A stretch of 64,000 nt of DNA, from contig CALAJN010000009.1 of assembly GCA_937922675.1 (NCBI GenBank), positions 124,001-188,000 of the forward strand. The letters run 5' to 3'. Both the position numbers and the translations under genes were made by a program. Position 1 is the stretch's first letter, and each line of letters opens with the position of its first letter. Under the pieces are notes generated by a model, which was given only the letters and a program-made list of their open reading frames with translations, was not told the DNA's origin and made no database searches. Of the stretch, positions 18,132 through 26,244 are shown piece after piece. This DNA comes from an uncultured Granulosicoccaceae bacterium (GTDB taxonomy: Bacteria > Pseudomonadota > Gammaproteobacteria > Granulosicoccales > Granulosicoccaceae).

Positions 18132-19468
18132 GCACCGAGGTACGTTTCATTGACGTGCTTCTGCTGGACATGCAAGGCCGGCTTCGTAGCAAGCGCCTGC
18201 CAGCATCTGCTCGCGACAAGTTGCTTGGCGGTGAAGTCCGCATGCCCTTGTCTACACAAGCGCAGGATGTCTTCGGCGCAGACGGCGAGGAACTCACTGG
18301 AATGGGGCTTGCCAACGGCGACCCTGATGGCTTTTGTATTCCTGTTGAAGGTAGCCTTGTAGGGCAGCCTTGGAATCCTGAGGCTGAACAAGTATTCGTC
18401 TCGCTATTCGACGCTCGTGGAACGCCGAGTGCCTTTGACTCACGGCAACAACTTGCAAAACAGGTAGAGGCACTAGCTGCCGATGGAATGAGAGCTACTG
18501 TCGCTGTGGAGCTTGAGTTCTACCTGTTTGATCAGAAAACCCGTGAACTTGGCCAGCCAGTCGTACCCTCACGCTTGGGTATTGCCGGAGAACCCAATGA
18601 ATTGCAACTCTACGACGTGCGCGTCATCGACCGAGTGGAGCCTTTACTCAATCACATACATGAGTGGTCCCGGGTGCTAAGCATTCCAGCTGAAGCCACA
18701 CTTGCAGAATTTGGTCCCGGGCAGTTTGAAATCAATCTGAGACACCGCAGCTGCCCTCTGCGTGCAGCCGATGATGCCATCTTGTTTCGTCGTATTGTTG
18801 ATCGCGCCGCTTTCGAATCTGGATTGATCGCAAGCTTCATGGCCAAGCCCTGGGGGCAACATGGAGGCTCAGGGCAACACGTACACCTGAGCGTGCTCGA
18901 TCAGCAAGGTCACTCCATGTTCGATGCGGACCTCTCGCAACCTGGAGAGACTGGATTGGCTCCGCCACTCGAGCAGGCTGTTGCAGGTTTGCTCGGCACC
19001 ATGGCTGATGCACAGCTCGTGTTTGCACCGCACGGCAACTCCTACAAGCGGCTCCTACCCGGATCGTTTGCCCCGCATCGTATCGATTGGGGATTTGATC
19101 ACCGCGCAGCGGCTGTCAGGATTCCAGAGATGCATGGATCCAACGCACGGCTTGAGCATCGTGTGGCCGGTAGCGATGCCAATGCCTGTTTGTTGCTCGC
19201 AGCACTGCTGGGCGGCGTGCACCACGGGCTTCAATCCAGAGCACGACTGACAACGCCGCCATTGGCACCAGGACAAGACTCTGCTGGCACCCGACTGACG
19301 CACGACTGGCTGACAGCCGCCGAGCGCTTTGGCGCATCACCGATGATGCGCAGAATCTTTGGTGACGTTTTTGTCGATACTTTTGCAGCGATCAAAAAAC
19401 GCGAGGCCGAGACCTACCTCGCCGACGTAGGCTCTCTCGACTGGCGCACATGGTTGTCAAGGATTTGA
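18128..19468 (+). CDS. Glutamine synthetase family protein, gamma-glutamyl-polyamine synthetase-like (PuuA/SpuI type)
   Basis: A 446-residue ATP-dependent ligase of the GS superfamily. It shows the metal-binding ELEFYLF segment, GPGQFEINL, the HVHLSVLD catalytic strand, ANSYKRL-like GNSYKRLLPGSFAP and the RIPEMHGSNARLEHRVAGSDAN arginine region. The absence of the regulatory adenylylation tyrosine segment and the context argue against housekeeping GlnA. PuuA-type enzymes attach glutamate to putrescine or another amine before oxidation. The start is a TTG overlapping the PotA-like stop. Gamma-glutamylmethylamide synthetase is an alternative, though the partner oxidase fits the Puu route better. 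Confidence 0.85.
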   Translation: MSTEVRFIDVLLLDMQGRLRSKRLPASARDKLLGGEVRMPLSTQAQDVFGADGEELTGMGLANGDPDGFCIPVEGSLVGQPWNPEAEQVFVSLFDARGTPSAFDSRQQLAKQVEALAADGMRATVAVELEFYLFDQKTRELGQPVVPSRLGIAGEPNELQLYDVRVIDRVEPLLNHIHEWSRVLSIPAEATLAEFGPGQFEINLRHRSCPLRAADDAILFRRIVDRAAFESGLIASFMAKPWGQHGGSGQHVHLSVLDQQGHSMFDADLSQPGETGLAPPLEQAVAGLLGTMADAQLVFAPHGNSYKRLLPGSFAPHRIDWGFDHRAAAVRIPEMHGSNARLEHRVAGSDANACLLLAALLGGVHHGLQSRARLTTPPLAPGQDSAGTRLTHDWLTAAERFGASPMMRRIFGDVFVDTFAAIKKREAETYLADVGSLDWRTWLSRI

Positions 19469-20826
19469 GGAGGTCCCAGCAGGCAGTCACGGCAACAGCT
19501 GCGTCATGCGCCGGTGCAAGCGCTGCGACCTGGTACCGATCCACGGCTACCGATGCACCGACCTATAGCGAACTGACAGGCACACTTGATGTTGATGTTG
19601 CCATCGTAGGTGGCGGCCATACAGGGGTAGCAACGGCACTTGAGCTCTGTGAGCGAGGTAGCTCAGTCGCTTTGCTCGAACGTGGACGTATAGGCGACGG
19701 AGCAACTGGACGCAACGGCGGTCAAGTCACCGGAAGCCTCTCAGGGCTTGCTGCTATGCGCAAGCAATTGACTAAAAACTTGGGACAAGGGGCAGCTGAT
19801 GAACTCATACAGGCGCTACGCTGGGAAGCTCAGACTCTCATCCGCGAGCGCGTCAGACGCTACGGCATACAGTGCGGACTTCGCACAGGGCACCTTCACA
19901 CAGCATGGCGCCCTGATGACATCGATGATCTCAAGCGCGACCTGGATTCCGCCTTCAAGGCTGGCTTGGAGGACAAGGTGCAATGGCTTGATCGTGAACA
20001 GGTACACGAAAGGCTCGAGACTCCGCTCTACCACGGTGGCGTGCTGAATCATCACAACCTGCACTTGAACAGCCTTGCCTTGTGTATTGGCGAGGCGCAG
20101 GCTGCGGCCCAGCTCGGTGCTGTGCTCCATGAGCACAGCGAAGTTCTTTCCATAGACGATGCGAAATCCTCTGCGCGGGCGCAAGTACGCACTCGTGCAG
20201 GCGCTGTACGAGCGGAGACTGTCATCCTTGCAGGCAATGCGTACCACCAACTGCGCCGGTCCCATTTTCGTGGGCGGATGTTTCCAGCAGTACTTGGTAA
20301 CCTTGCGACTGTACCGCTGGACGACGACACGCTTAATGCAATCAATCCAGAGCGACTAGCCGTATACGACAGCCGCCTGGTTCTCGACTACTACCGCATC
20401 ACCGAAGACAACAGACTGCTGTTTGGTGGTGGCACCAATTACTCAGGCAGAGATCTACATGATGTCGCAACCAAGTTGCTCCCGCGGCTTGAACGCACCT
20501 TCCCCCGTCTCAAGCGCGTACCTATTGAGTTTGCCTGGACCGGCCTTGCTGGCATCGTTCCGAATCGTATTCCGCTCGTTGGCAGACTCAAAGGCGGCCT
20601 CATATACGCTCAAGGGTACTCGGGACATGGCATCGCAACGTCACACCTCGTCGCTCGCGCCATCGCCGACGCGCTGCACGACGAGCCGCATACCTTCGAC
20701 ATGCTCACAGCCTTACACCACCCCCGCCTCCCCGGCGGCCAGGCCACCCTCACCACCGCCATGCTCCTCGCCGTGGGGTCGGACCACGCCAAGTCATTGA
20801 TTCAAAAACTAAAACTTGGTAAATAA
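19450..20826 (+). CDS. FAD-dependent amine oxidoreductase (PuuB/DadA-like)
   Basis: A 458-residue DAO-fold flavoenzyme. The FAD-binding motif VAIVGGGHTGVATALEL lies at about residue 45, and GDGATGRNGGQVTGSL and the C-terminal TGLAGIVPNRIPLVGRL, YAQGYSGHGIATSHL follow. PuuB-type enzymes oxidise gamma-glutamylputrescine. The gene overlaps the GS-like gene by 19 bases. The last roughly 18 residues (from VGSDHAK onward) and the stop lie inside a small inverted-repeat element at 20772-20993, so the natural C-terminus has probably been replaced. The catalytic core looks complete. Confidence 0.88.
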   Translation: MVVKDLRRSQQAVTATAASCAGASAATWYRSTATDAPTYSELTGTLDVDVAIVGGGHTGVATALELCERGSSVALLERGRIGDGATGRNGGQVTGSLSGLAAMRKQLTKNLGQGAADELIQALRWEAQTLIRERVRRYGIQCGLRTGHLHTAWRPDDIDDLKRDLDSAFKAGLEDKVQWLDREQVHERLETPLYHGGVLNHHNLHLNSLALCIGEAQAAAQLGAVLHEHSEVLSIDDAKSSARAQVRTRAGAVRAETVILAGNAYHQLRRSHFRGRMFPAVLGNLATVPLDDDTLNAINPERLAVYDSRLVLDYYRITEDNRLLFGGGTNYSGRDLHDVATKLLPRLERTFPRLKRVPIEFAWTGLAGIVPNRIPLVGRLKGGLIYAQGYSGHGIATSHLVARAIADALHDEPHTFDMLTALHHPRLPGGQATLTTAMLLAVGSDHAKSLIQKLKLGK

Positions 20827-20993
20827 CAGACAATTGAAGGCTTATCAGCTATCGAAAGCCCCTCTAGGTAGCCGAACAAGATCCCTTAGAGACCGGCACT
20901 GGACCTGATTTTGGGCTGATTAAGGGCTTCAAATACGGCGATTGAGAGATCAATTGCAAAGCTATCAAGTAGTTATCGTGGTCCGACCCCACA
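20772..20993. mobile_element. Candidate MITE/REP-like element with 16-bp inverted ends
   Basis: GTGGGGTCGGACCACG (20773-20788) recurs as its exact reverse complement at 20977-20992, enclosing about 190 bases that look AT-richer than the flanks. Each end is itself a small hairpin (CGTGG, 7-base loop, CCACG), as in REP/BIME units or IS200/IS605-type ends. There is no transposase inside. The left end lies within the 3' end of the oxidoreductase gene and supplies its final codons and stop. A simple terminator stem is unlikely because the arms are 188 bases apart. Confidence 0.5.
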
Positions 20994-21012
20994 GCCTATA
21001 AACTCCGGCCGT

Positions 21013-21456
21013 ATGGACAGACGACTAGAAGCTCCCGGTCGCCGGGTATACACGTTAGGCACTTTCTGGCACAGCGTGCGTTCACCGCGTCGGTTCAATG
21101 GCCGACGCAGTGCGGACAGGCGATACGCTGTAATGGACAGAGTAGAACCGGGCATCGCGATCCTGGCGGTGGCCCTGATGGTCATGTCGCTACTGGACTC
21201 TGCCTTCACGCTGACATTGATCGCACATGGCGGTAGCGAGTTGAATCCGTTCATGGATATCCTTATCCAGAACAGCGTGAGTCTGTTCACAACCACGAAA
21301 ATGCTGATGACTGCAATACCAGCCATCATCCTGGTTGCTACTGCCAACCTGATGCTATTTGGAGCCTTTCGCGCTCGAACCTTGCTAGCAGCCAGCGTTG
21401 GCATCTACAGCGCCTTGATGGTGTACCACCTGATACTGTTGAGCCACATTCCCTAA
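21013..21456 (+). CDS. Small integral membrane protein, DUF5658-like
   Basis: A 147-residue protein. A basic, probably cytoplasmic N-terminus (about 45 residues) is followed by three hydrophobic segments (about 48-68, 90-112, 118-142). The pattern D-x-FTLTLIAHGGSELNPFMD and a Lys after the second loop (TTTKMLM) match DUF5658 membrane proteins of unknown function. It begins just beyond the inverted-repeat element. An internal ATG at 21133 (MDRVEPG) is an alternative start that would remove the basic tail. Confidence 0.6.
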   Translation: MDRRLEAPGRRVYTLGTFWHSVRSPRRFNGRRSADRRYAVMDRVEPGIAILAVALMVMSLLDSAFTLTLIAHGGSELNPFMDILIQNSVSLFTTTKMLMTAIPAIILVATANLMLFGAFRARTLLAASVGIYSALMVYHLILLSHIP

Positions 21457-21494
21457 CCTGTTTCTGACACGCTATATCCGTGACACGTCGTCGG

Positions 21495-22520
21495 CTACGG
21501 CAGGTTTTCGTCGAGTTTGTTTGAGGCGGAAGCCGAGTTACCCGGGTCGGCGAGTTGGCCCGCCGCACGACGTCGTTCATCTCGTGGTGGTAGAGAAAAA
21601 TTCTCTCGATAGCATTTGGAGAAGTGCGGCGCTGAAATAAACCCGCAGGCGAGCGCGATATCGACGATCGGCATACTGGTTTGCAACAGCAATTGACGCG
21701 CCCGACTCAGACGCAGCTCAAGGTAGTAGCGGGTGGGTACACAACTGAAATAGCGTTGGAATAGTCGCTCCAACTGTCGTCGAGAGAGCCCGACGTGATG
21801 AGACAACTCATCCAGTGTGATTGGCTCCTCGATATTGGCCTCCATCAACAATACCGCTTCTGCCAGTTTGGGTTGGCTTGCACCAATACGCTGCGACAGC
21901 GGCACTCGTTGCCGATCGTTCTGGTCACGGATCCGTTCGCACATGAACTGCTCAGAGATCTGCTGTGCCAGTGCAGCTCCGTGACTGTTTCGAATTTCAC
22001 ACAGCATCATGTCAAGCGGTGCCGTACCACCAGCACAGGTATAGCGATCACGGTCGATCTCAAACAACTCCGGAGAGATAACAAGATTGACGAATTGCTC
22101 GCGCGCCGCTGCCAGATGCTCCCAGTGAATAGTGCAGCGATATCCGTCCAGTACTTCGGCCTTCGCGAGCAGGTAGGTACCTGTGCAAACGGCTCCCAGC
22201 GTTGTGCCGTCTGTCGCGAGTCTGCGTAGCCACGAAACACCTGCTTCTTCCGGTTGTAAATGCACATTGAGACCAGCACAGACAAACACGGCGTCGTACT
22301 GTTTGGCCGTATCGGTGCCGTGGCTAACCGCCATCTCGATCCCACAGCTTGCTTGCACAGGGCGCCCATCGCCTGACACCATGGTCCACTCATACAACGG
22401 CTTGCCGGACAGCTGATTGGCCATCCGCAATGGTTCGATCGCACTGGTGAACGCCATCAGCGATAGCTGTGGCGTCAGATAGAAGGCAATGCGCGATGTT
22501 CCGTCGGTCGCGCCGATCAT
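21495..22520 (-). CDS. GlxA/GbdR-type AraC-family transcriptional regulator
   Basis: A 341-residue regulator with an N-terminal DJ-1/PfpI-like class I glutamine amidotransferase domain (residues about 10-190, with GAVCTGTYLLAKAEVL at the nucleophile-elbow position) and a C-terminal AraC double helix-turn-helix (LDELSHHVGLSRRQLERLFQ; VDIALACGFISAPHFSKCYR). Regulators of this architecture (GbdR, CdhR, ArgR types) sense betaine, carnitine or amino-acid derivatives. It is upstream of, and parallel to, nothing else on its own strand except the MttB gene 48 bases before it. It is a good candidate activator of the demethylation and amine genes around it. Confidence 0.87.
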   Translation of the reverse strand: MIGATDGTSRIAFYLTPQLSLMAFTSAIEPLRMANQLSGKPLYEWTMVSGDGRPVQASCGIEMAVSHGTDTAKQYDAVFVCAGLNVHLQPEEAGVSWLRRLATDGTTLGAVCTGTYLLAKAEVLDGYRCTIHWEHLAAAREQFVNLVISPELFEIDRDRYTCAGGTAPLDMMLCEIRNSHGAALAQQISEQFMCERIRDQNDRQRVPLSQRIGASQPKLAEAVLLMEANIEEPITLDELSHHVGLSRRQLERLFQRYFSCVPTRYYLELRLSRARQLLLQTSMPIVDIALACGFISAPHFSKCYRENFSLPPRDERRRAAGQLADPGNSASASNKLDENLP

Positions 22521-22568
22521 ACGCTTAGCGTTACCATGGCAAGCTCTTCACGATCGACACACCAGCTG

Positions 22569-24149
22569 TTAGTGACTAGCGTCCGGAACGGCCGCTTTCT
22601 TCCTTTGTATATAGTCCGTCAGTGCTTCGTCAATACCCGGATCGAGTGGCGGGGCCTCGTAGCTTGCCAACATGCCCTTCCAGCGCTTGTTGGCTCGCTG
22701 CGCAGCGTCCAGTGACCCTTCGGACTCCCACTGCTCAAAACTGTTGTTGTCGGCGATGCTGGAGCGCCAGAATGCGGTTTCAAAATTCGCCTGGGTATGA
22801 GCGCAGCCGAGAAAGTGACTGCCGGGACCCACCTCGCGCAGCGCATCCATGGCCTGTCCGTTTTCGGATAGATCCACACCTTTGAGCAACGCGGGAAGCA
22901 TGCTCGCCTGGTCAGCGTCGAGGATGAATTTCTCGTAGCCCATCACCAACCCTCCCTCTAGCCAACCCGCCGTATGCAGCATGAAGTTCACGCCGGCCAG
23001 CGCAGCGGCCTGCAGGGTGTTTGCTGCCTCATAAGAGGCCTGCGCATCGGGCAATTTAGAGCCACACAAACCACCCCCGGAACGATAGGGCACACCCAGT
23101 CGACGCGCGAGAGATGCGGTGACATACATGACCATGGAAGGCTCTGGTGAGCCGAAGGTTGGCGCACCGGACTGCATAGACACAGAGCTTGCAAAGGTGC
23201 CAAACACAACAGGTGCTCCCGGACGTACCATTTGCACAAAGGCAAGACCTGCGAGCGCCTCGGCGAGTATTTGCGCGGCTGTGCCTGCCACAGTAACCGG
23301 TGACATGGCACCTGCCAAAATAAAGGGCGAGACAACACAGGCCTGATTGGCACGCGCATACACCTTTGCAGCACCGAGCATGGTGTCATCAAATGTCATC
23401 GGCGAATTGGCATTGATCAGGTTGATCACTACGGTCTTCTCGCATCCCGTCGCTGGATCGATGAACCCATCACCGAACACGATCTTCGCCATCTCCACCG
23501 TGTCCTCGGCCCGCTCGGGGGCGGTAACCGATCCCATGAAAGGTTTATCACTCAGACTCAGGTGTGAGTACACCATGTCAAGGTGTCGCTTGTTGACCGG
23601 CAAGTCCACCGGTTCACACACTGTGCCTCCGCTGTGATGAATGCTCGGGCTCATGTAGGCAAGCTTCACGAAATTCCTGAAGTCCTCGATGGTCGCGTAG
23701 CGACGGCCACCATCAAGATCACGCACAAACGGTGGACCGTAGGCTGGCACGCACACCAGATTGTCACCGCCGATCTTCACCGATCGCGCGGGGTTTCTCG
23801 CGTGTTGGGTAAATTCACGCGGCGCCGAGGTCTGAATGATCGATCGGCACAACCCGCGCGGAAAGCGCACGCGCATGCCATCAACATCTGCACCAGCCTC
23901 ACGGCACAGGGCCAGCGCTTCTTCATCATCACGAAATTCGATACCAATTTCTTCAAGAATGGTATCGGCGTTGTGCTCGATCAGCGACAGGCCTTCCTCA
24001 CCCAGAACCTCATAGGGAGGGATGCCACGTGTGACCCAGGCCGGTGCGATGGCGCCACCGCTCGCACGCGCCTTGCGAGCTGCGCGCCCAGCGCCTCTTC
24101 GCCCACGGCGTGCAGTACTGCTACCGTCATTGGCTACAGAATCATTCAT
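22569..24149 (-). CDS. MttB-family (trimethylamine/glycine-betaine type) corrinoid methyltransferase, non-pyrrolysine
   Basis: A 526-residue TIM-barrel enzyme of the MttB superfamily, which transfers a methyl group from a quaternary or tertiary amine to a corrinoid protein. Recognisable segments are the long IEEIGIEFRDDEEALALCREAG start, IHHSGGTVCEPVD, VINLINANSPM, AGAMSPVTVAGTAAQ and LGCAHTQANFETAFW. The frame runs through full length with no in-frame amber codon, so this is a non-Pyl member, like MtgB or MtcB, with betaine-like rather than trimethylamine substrates. The N-terminus is basic (TARRGRRGAGRAARKAR). Its partner carrier and activator lie at 7744-14036. Confidence 0.9.
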   Translation of the reverse strand: MNDSVANDGSSTARRGRRGAGRAARKARASGGAIAPAWVTRGIPPYEVLGEEGLSLIEHNADTILEEIGIEFRDDEEALALCREAGADVDGMRVRFPRGLCRSIIQTSAPREFTQHARNPARSVKIGGDNLVCVPAYGPPFVRDLDGGRRYATIEDFRNFVKLAYMSPSIHHSGGTVCEPVDLPVNKRHLDMVYSHLSLSDKPFMGSVTAPERAEDTVEMAKIVFGDGFIDPATGCEKTVVINLINANSPMTFDDTMLGAAKVYARANQACVVSPFILAGAMSPVTVAGTAAQILAEALAGLAFVQMVRPGAPVVFGTFASSVSMQSGAPTFGSPEPSMVMYVTASLARRLGVPYRSGGGLCGSKLPDAQASYEAANTLQAAALAGVNFMLHTAGWLEGGLVMGYEKFILDADQASMLPALLKGVDLSENGQAMDALREVGPGSHFLGCAHTQANFETAFWRSSIADNNSFEQWESEGSLDAAQRANKRWKGMLASYEAPPLDPGIDEALTDYIQRKKAAVPDASH

Positions 24150-24295
24150 GTCGTATCAAGTCCAGATCAGGCATGCACTCACGCCGCCAATAGTAAAGCG
24201 TGACGACGCAATGCAGGAAAGTTGCGACCTCGGGCCGCTCTGGTGATCCTGACGCTTCAAGTCGATACGGACTTGGCGCATCGCGACTTGTGCAT

Positions 24296-24325
24296 AGCCT
24301 GTAGCGACGCTCATAGTCGCAGGCT
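24296..24325 (-). terminator. Hairpin downstream of the phosphatase gene
   Basis: AGCCT-gta-GCGAC (24296-24308) pairs with GTCGC-AGGCT (24316-24325), a 10-bp stem with one 3-base bulge and a 7-base loop. It lies ten bases beyond the phosphatase stop on its transcript. No clear U-run follows, so termination is uncertain. Confidence 0.3.
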
Positions 24326-24335
24326 GCGGCATAAA

Positions 24336-24896
24336 TCAGCCAGCCTTGGCCAGGGGCTCAAGACTGCGTACAAAGTTCAGCTGTCCACGCGTCTGGATTC
24401 GTCGCCAGTTATCCTGGCGGACGGCGATCACGGCTTGCTTCGGCTCCAGGCCAAGCTCGACAAGGATACGTGCGGCGATCATTCCGGTGCGACCAAGCCC
24501 AGCATAGCAATGGATCGCAACGCGCTCGCCGATACGCAAAGCGTGTCGAATTCGTTCACCCTCTACCGCCCAGGCATCTTCAAAATCCTGATTGGGAATA
24601 TCCATGTCAATAATGGGCAGGTGTCGCCACCACATCCCTGCCGATTGAACGATCCGCGGCAGGTTTTCAACTTTGTTCATCTTGAGCTCGTGCGGCTCAA
24701 CCAGGCACAAAATACCAGTGGCACCCCAGGCCTCGATCTCTGCCAGATCAGCCTCCAGATGGCGCTTCTGGCCCACATGACCATCGGCCACGCGCACGCC
24801 TGGGCACGGCATCAGGCCCATGCAGCCCACCGAACCGGGGACCTGCACAGTATCGATCTGATTAGGAGGGGCGCTTTTACCCAGACCAAAGAGCAT
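24336..24896 (-). CDS. Dual-specificity/tyrosine phosphatase-like protein (CX5R)
   Basis: A 186-residue protein with the cysteine-based phosphatase signature HCYAGLGRTG (nucleophilic Cys, P-loop Arg) about two thirds in. An upstream Asp-containing segment (HLPIIDMDIPNQDFED) could provide the general acid. The RHALRIGERVAIHC strand fits the DSP fold. It is soluble with no signal peptide. It lies between the mttB-family and BHMT-like genes. Its substrate is unknown, and a link with methylamine metabolism rests only on position. Confidence 0.78.
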   Translation of the reverse strand: MLFGLGKSAPPNQIDTVQVPGSVGCMGLMPCPGVRVADGHVGQKRHLEADLAEIEAWGATGILCLVEPHELKMNKVENLPRIVQSAGMWWRHLPIIDMDIPNQDFEDAWAVEGERIRHALRIGERVAIHCYAGLGRTGMIAARILVELGLEPKQAVIAVRQDNWRRIQTRGQLNFVRSLEPLAKAG

Positions 24897-25128
24897 GAGA
24901 ATTCCGATGTTTGACCACGAGCGAACTGTCGCCGCCCCTCAGTGTAGCCATGAACACGATCAGCCGGCGTCTACCTAGCCATCAGGCCCGCCATTTTTAG
25001 CGGTCTGAGTATACTTTATACAAACTGGTTCTCGATTGTGTGGTCCGTCCAGACGCATAGTTCGCGCCACCCGGACAGTCACCTGATCCAGTGTGGCGTG
25101 CCACGTCCGGCGTGCTAGCCTCCGCGCC

Positions 25129-26205
25129 ATGAAAACGCGTTTCCTGTCCAGACTTCAAGAATCGCCCGTCCTTCTGGCGGACGGTGCCATGGGTACCAAC
25201 CTCTTTGCTGCAGGACTGCAAACAGGCGATGCGCCAGAGCTGTGGAACATTGAATGTCCAGAGCGCATCGAGTCGCTGCACGCTGCCTTTGTCGAGGCTG
25301 GCTCTGACATTCTGCTGACCAACTCCTTTGGTGGCACGCACTATCGCCTTGCGCTGCATGATGCCGGCGCACGGGTCAGAGAACTCAATATGGCCGCCGC
25401 TCGCATTGCGCGCAGCGCAATTGATCAACACAGCACACGCTCCGATGAGCAAAGGCCATTGATTGCAGGATCAATGGGACCCACCGGAGAAATTCTTGAG
25501 CCAAATGGACCGGTGTCGATTGAACAAGCTCGCCTCGCCTTCCGAGAGCAGGCCGAAGCGCTCGTCGAAGGAGGCGCGGATATTCTGTGGATCGAAACCA
25601 TTTCCTCCGCTGAGGAAATAGAGGCAGCCGTACTTGCCGCCTCGGGCCTTGGTTTACCCGTCGTGTATACCGTCAGCATCGACACCAATGGGCGCACGAT
25701 GATGGGCCTGACACCCGCCGATACCGTGGCCATCATCAATCGACTGGATGCCGGAGTGCAGGCAATAGGCACCAACTGCGGTGTCGGCGCGGCAGAGGTG
25801 GTCGCAGCCATTCGAAATTTCAATACCGCGTTGGACTCCAGCGAGCACGGGCTCCCGCTTGTTGCCAAGGCCAACTGCGGTATTCCAGAGTGGAAGAACG
25901 GCAGTATTGTCTACAACGGCACGCCTGAGCTGATGGCTGACTATGCCTGTCTGGCCGCTGATGCAGGCGCACGTATCGTTGGTGGGTGTTGCGGCACCAC
26001 GCCTGAGCACATCGCTGCAATGAGACTCGCCCTCGACACCCGCCAACCCAATGAGGCGCCCGAAGCCGCTACTATTGTGCAACGGCTCGGTGAAGTATCA
26101 ACTGGCGCGCTGGCGCAGCTGGCGGGTGACCTGAGTGTTGAGGGAGGCTCGGCCTCGGGGGGAGATCCACGCCGATCTCGCCGACGAAGAAAGCGCGCTT
26201 CCTGA
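25129..26205 (+). CDS. Betaine-homocysteine S-methyltransferase-like enzyme
   Basis: A 358-residue zinc TIM barrel of the homocysteine S-methyltransferase family. It has VLLADGAMGTNLFAAGL at the start, TNSFGGTHYRL, the zinc ligands in GTNCGVGAAE and GGCCGTTPEH, and an IETISSAEE substrate loop. These enzymes methylate homocysteine from glycine betaine or S-methylmethionine. The frame opens at 25093, but the ATG at 25129 begins the conserved domain. The upstream region (25005-25025) is AT-rich and could hold a promoter. The C-terminal tail is Arg-rich (PRRSRRRRKRAS), as in several corrinoid-pathway proteins here. Confidence 0.87.
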   Translation: MKTRFLSRLQESPVLLADGAMGTNLFAAGLQTGDAPELWNIECPERIESLHAAFVEAGSDILLTNSFGGTHYRLALHDAGARVRELNMAAARIARSAIDQHSTRSDEQRPLIAGSMGPTGEILEPNGPVSIEQARLAFREQAEALVEGGADILWIETISSAEEIEAAVLAASGLGLPVVYTVSIDTNGRTMMGLTPADTVAIINRLDAGVQAIGTNCGVGAAEVVAAIRNFNTALDSSEHGLPLVAKANCGIPEWKNGSIVYNGTPELMADYACLAADAGARIVGGCCGTTPEHIAAMRLALDTRQPNEAPEAATIVQRLGEVSTGALAQLAGDLSVEGGSASGGDPRRSRRRRKRAS

Positions 26206-26244
26206 GCTCGGTTCAAGACGGCTTGCAACAGTGCAAGACACAAC

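Noticed and set aside
22569..24149. Pyrrolysine (amber read-through) in the MttB-family gene
   Set aside because: The frame has no internal stop and no pyl genes are visible in the window.
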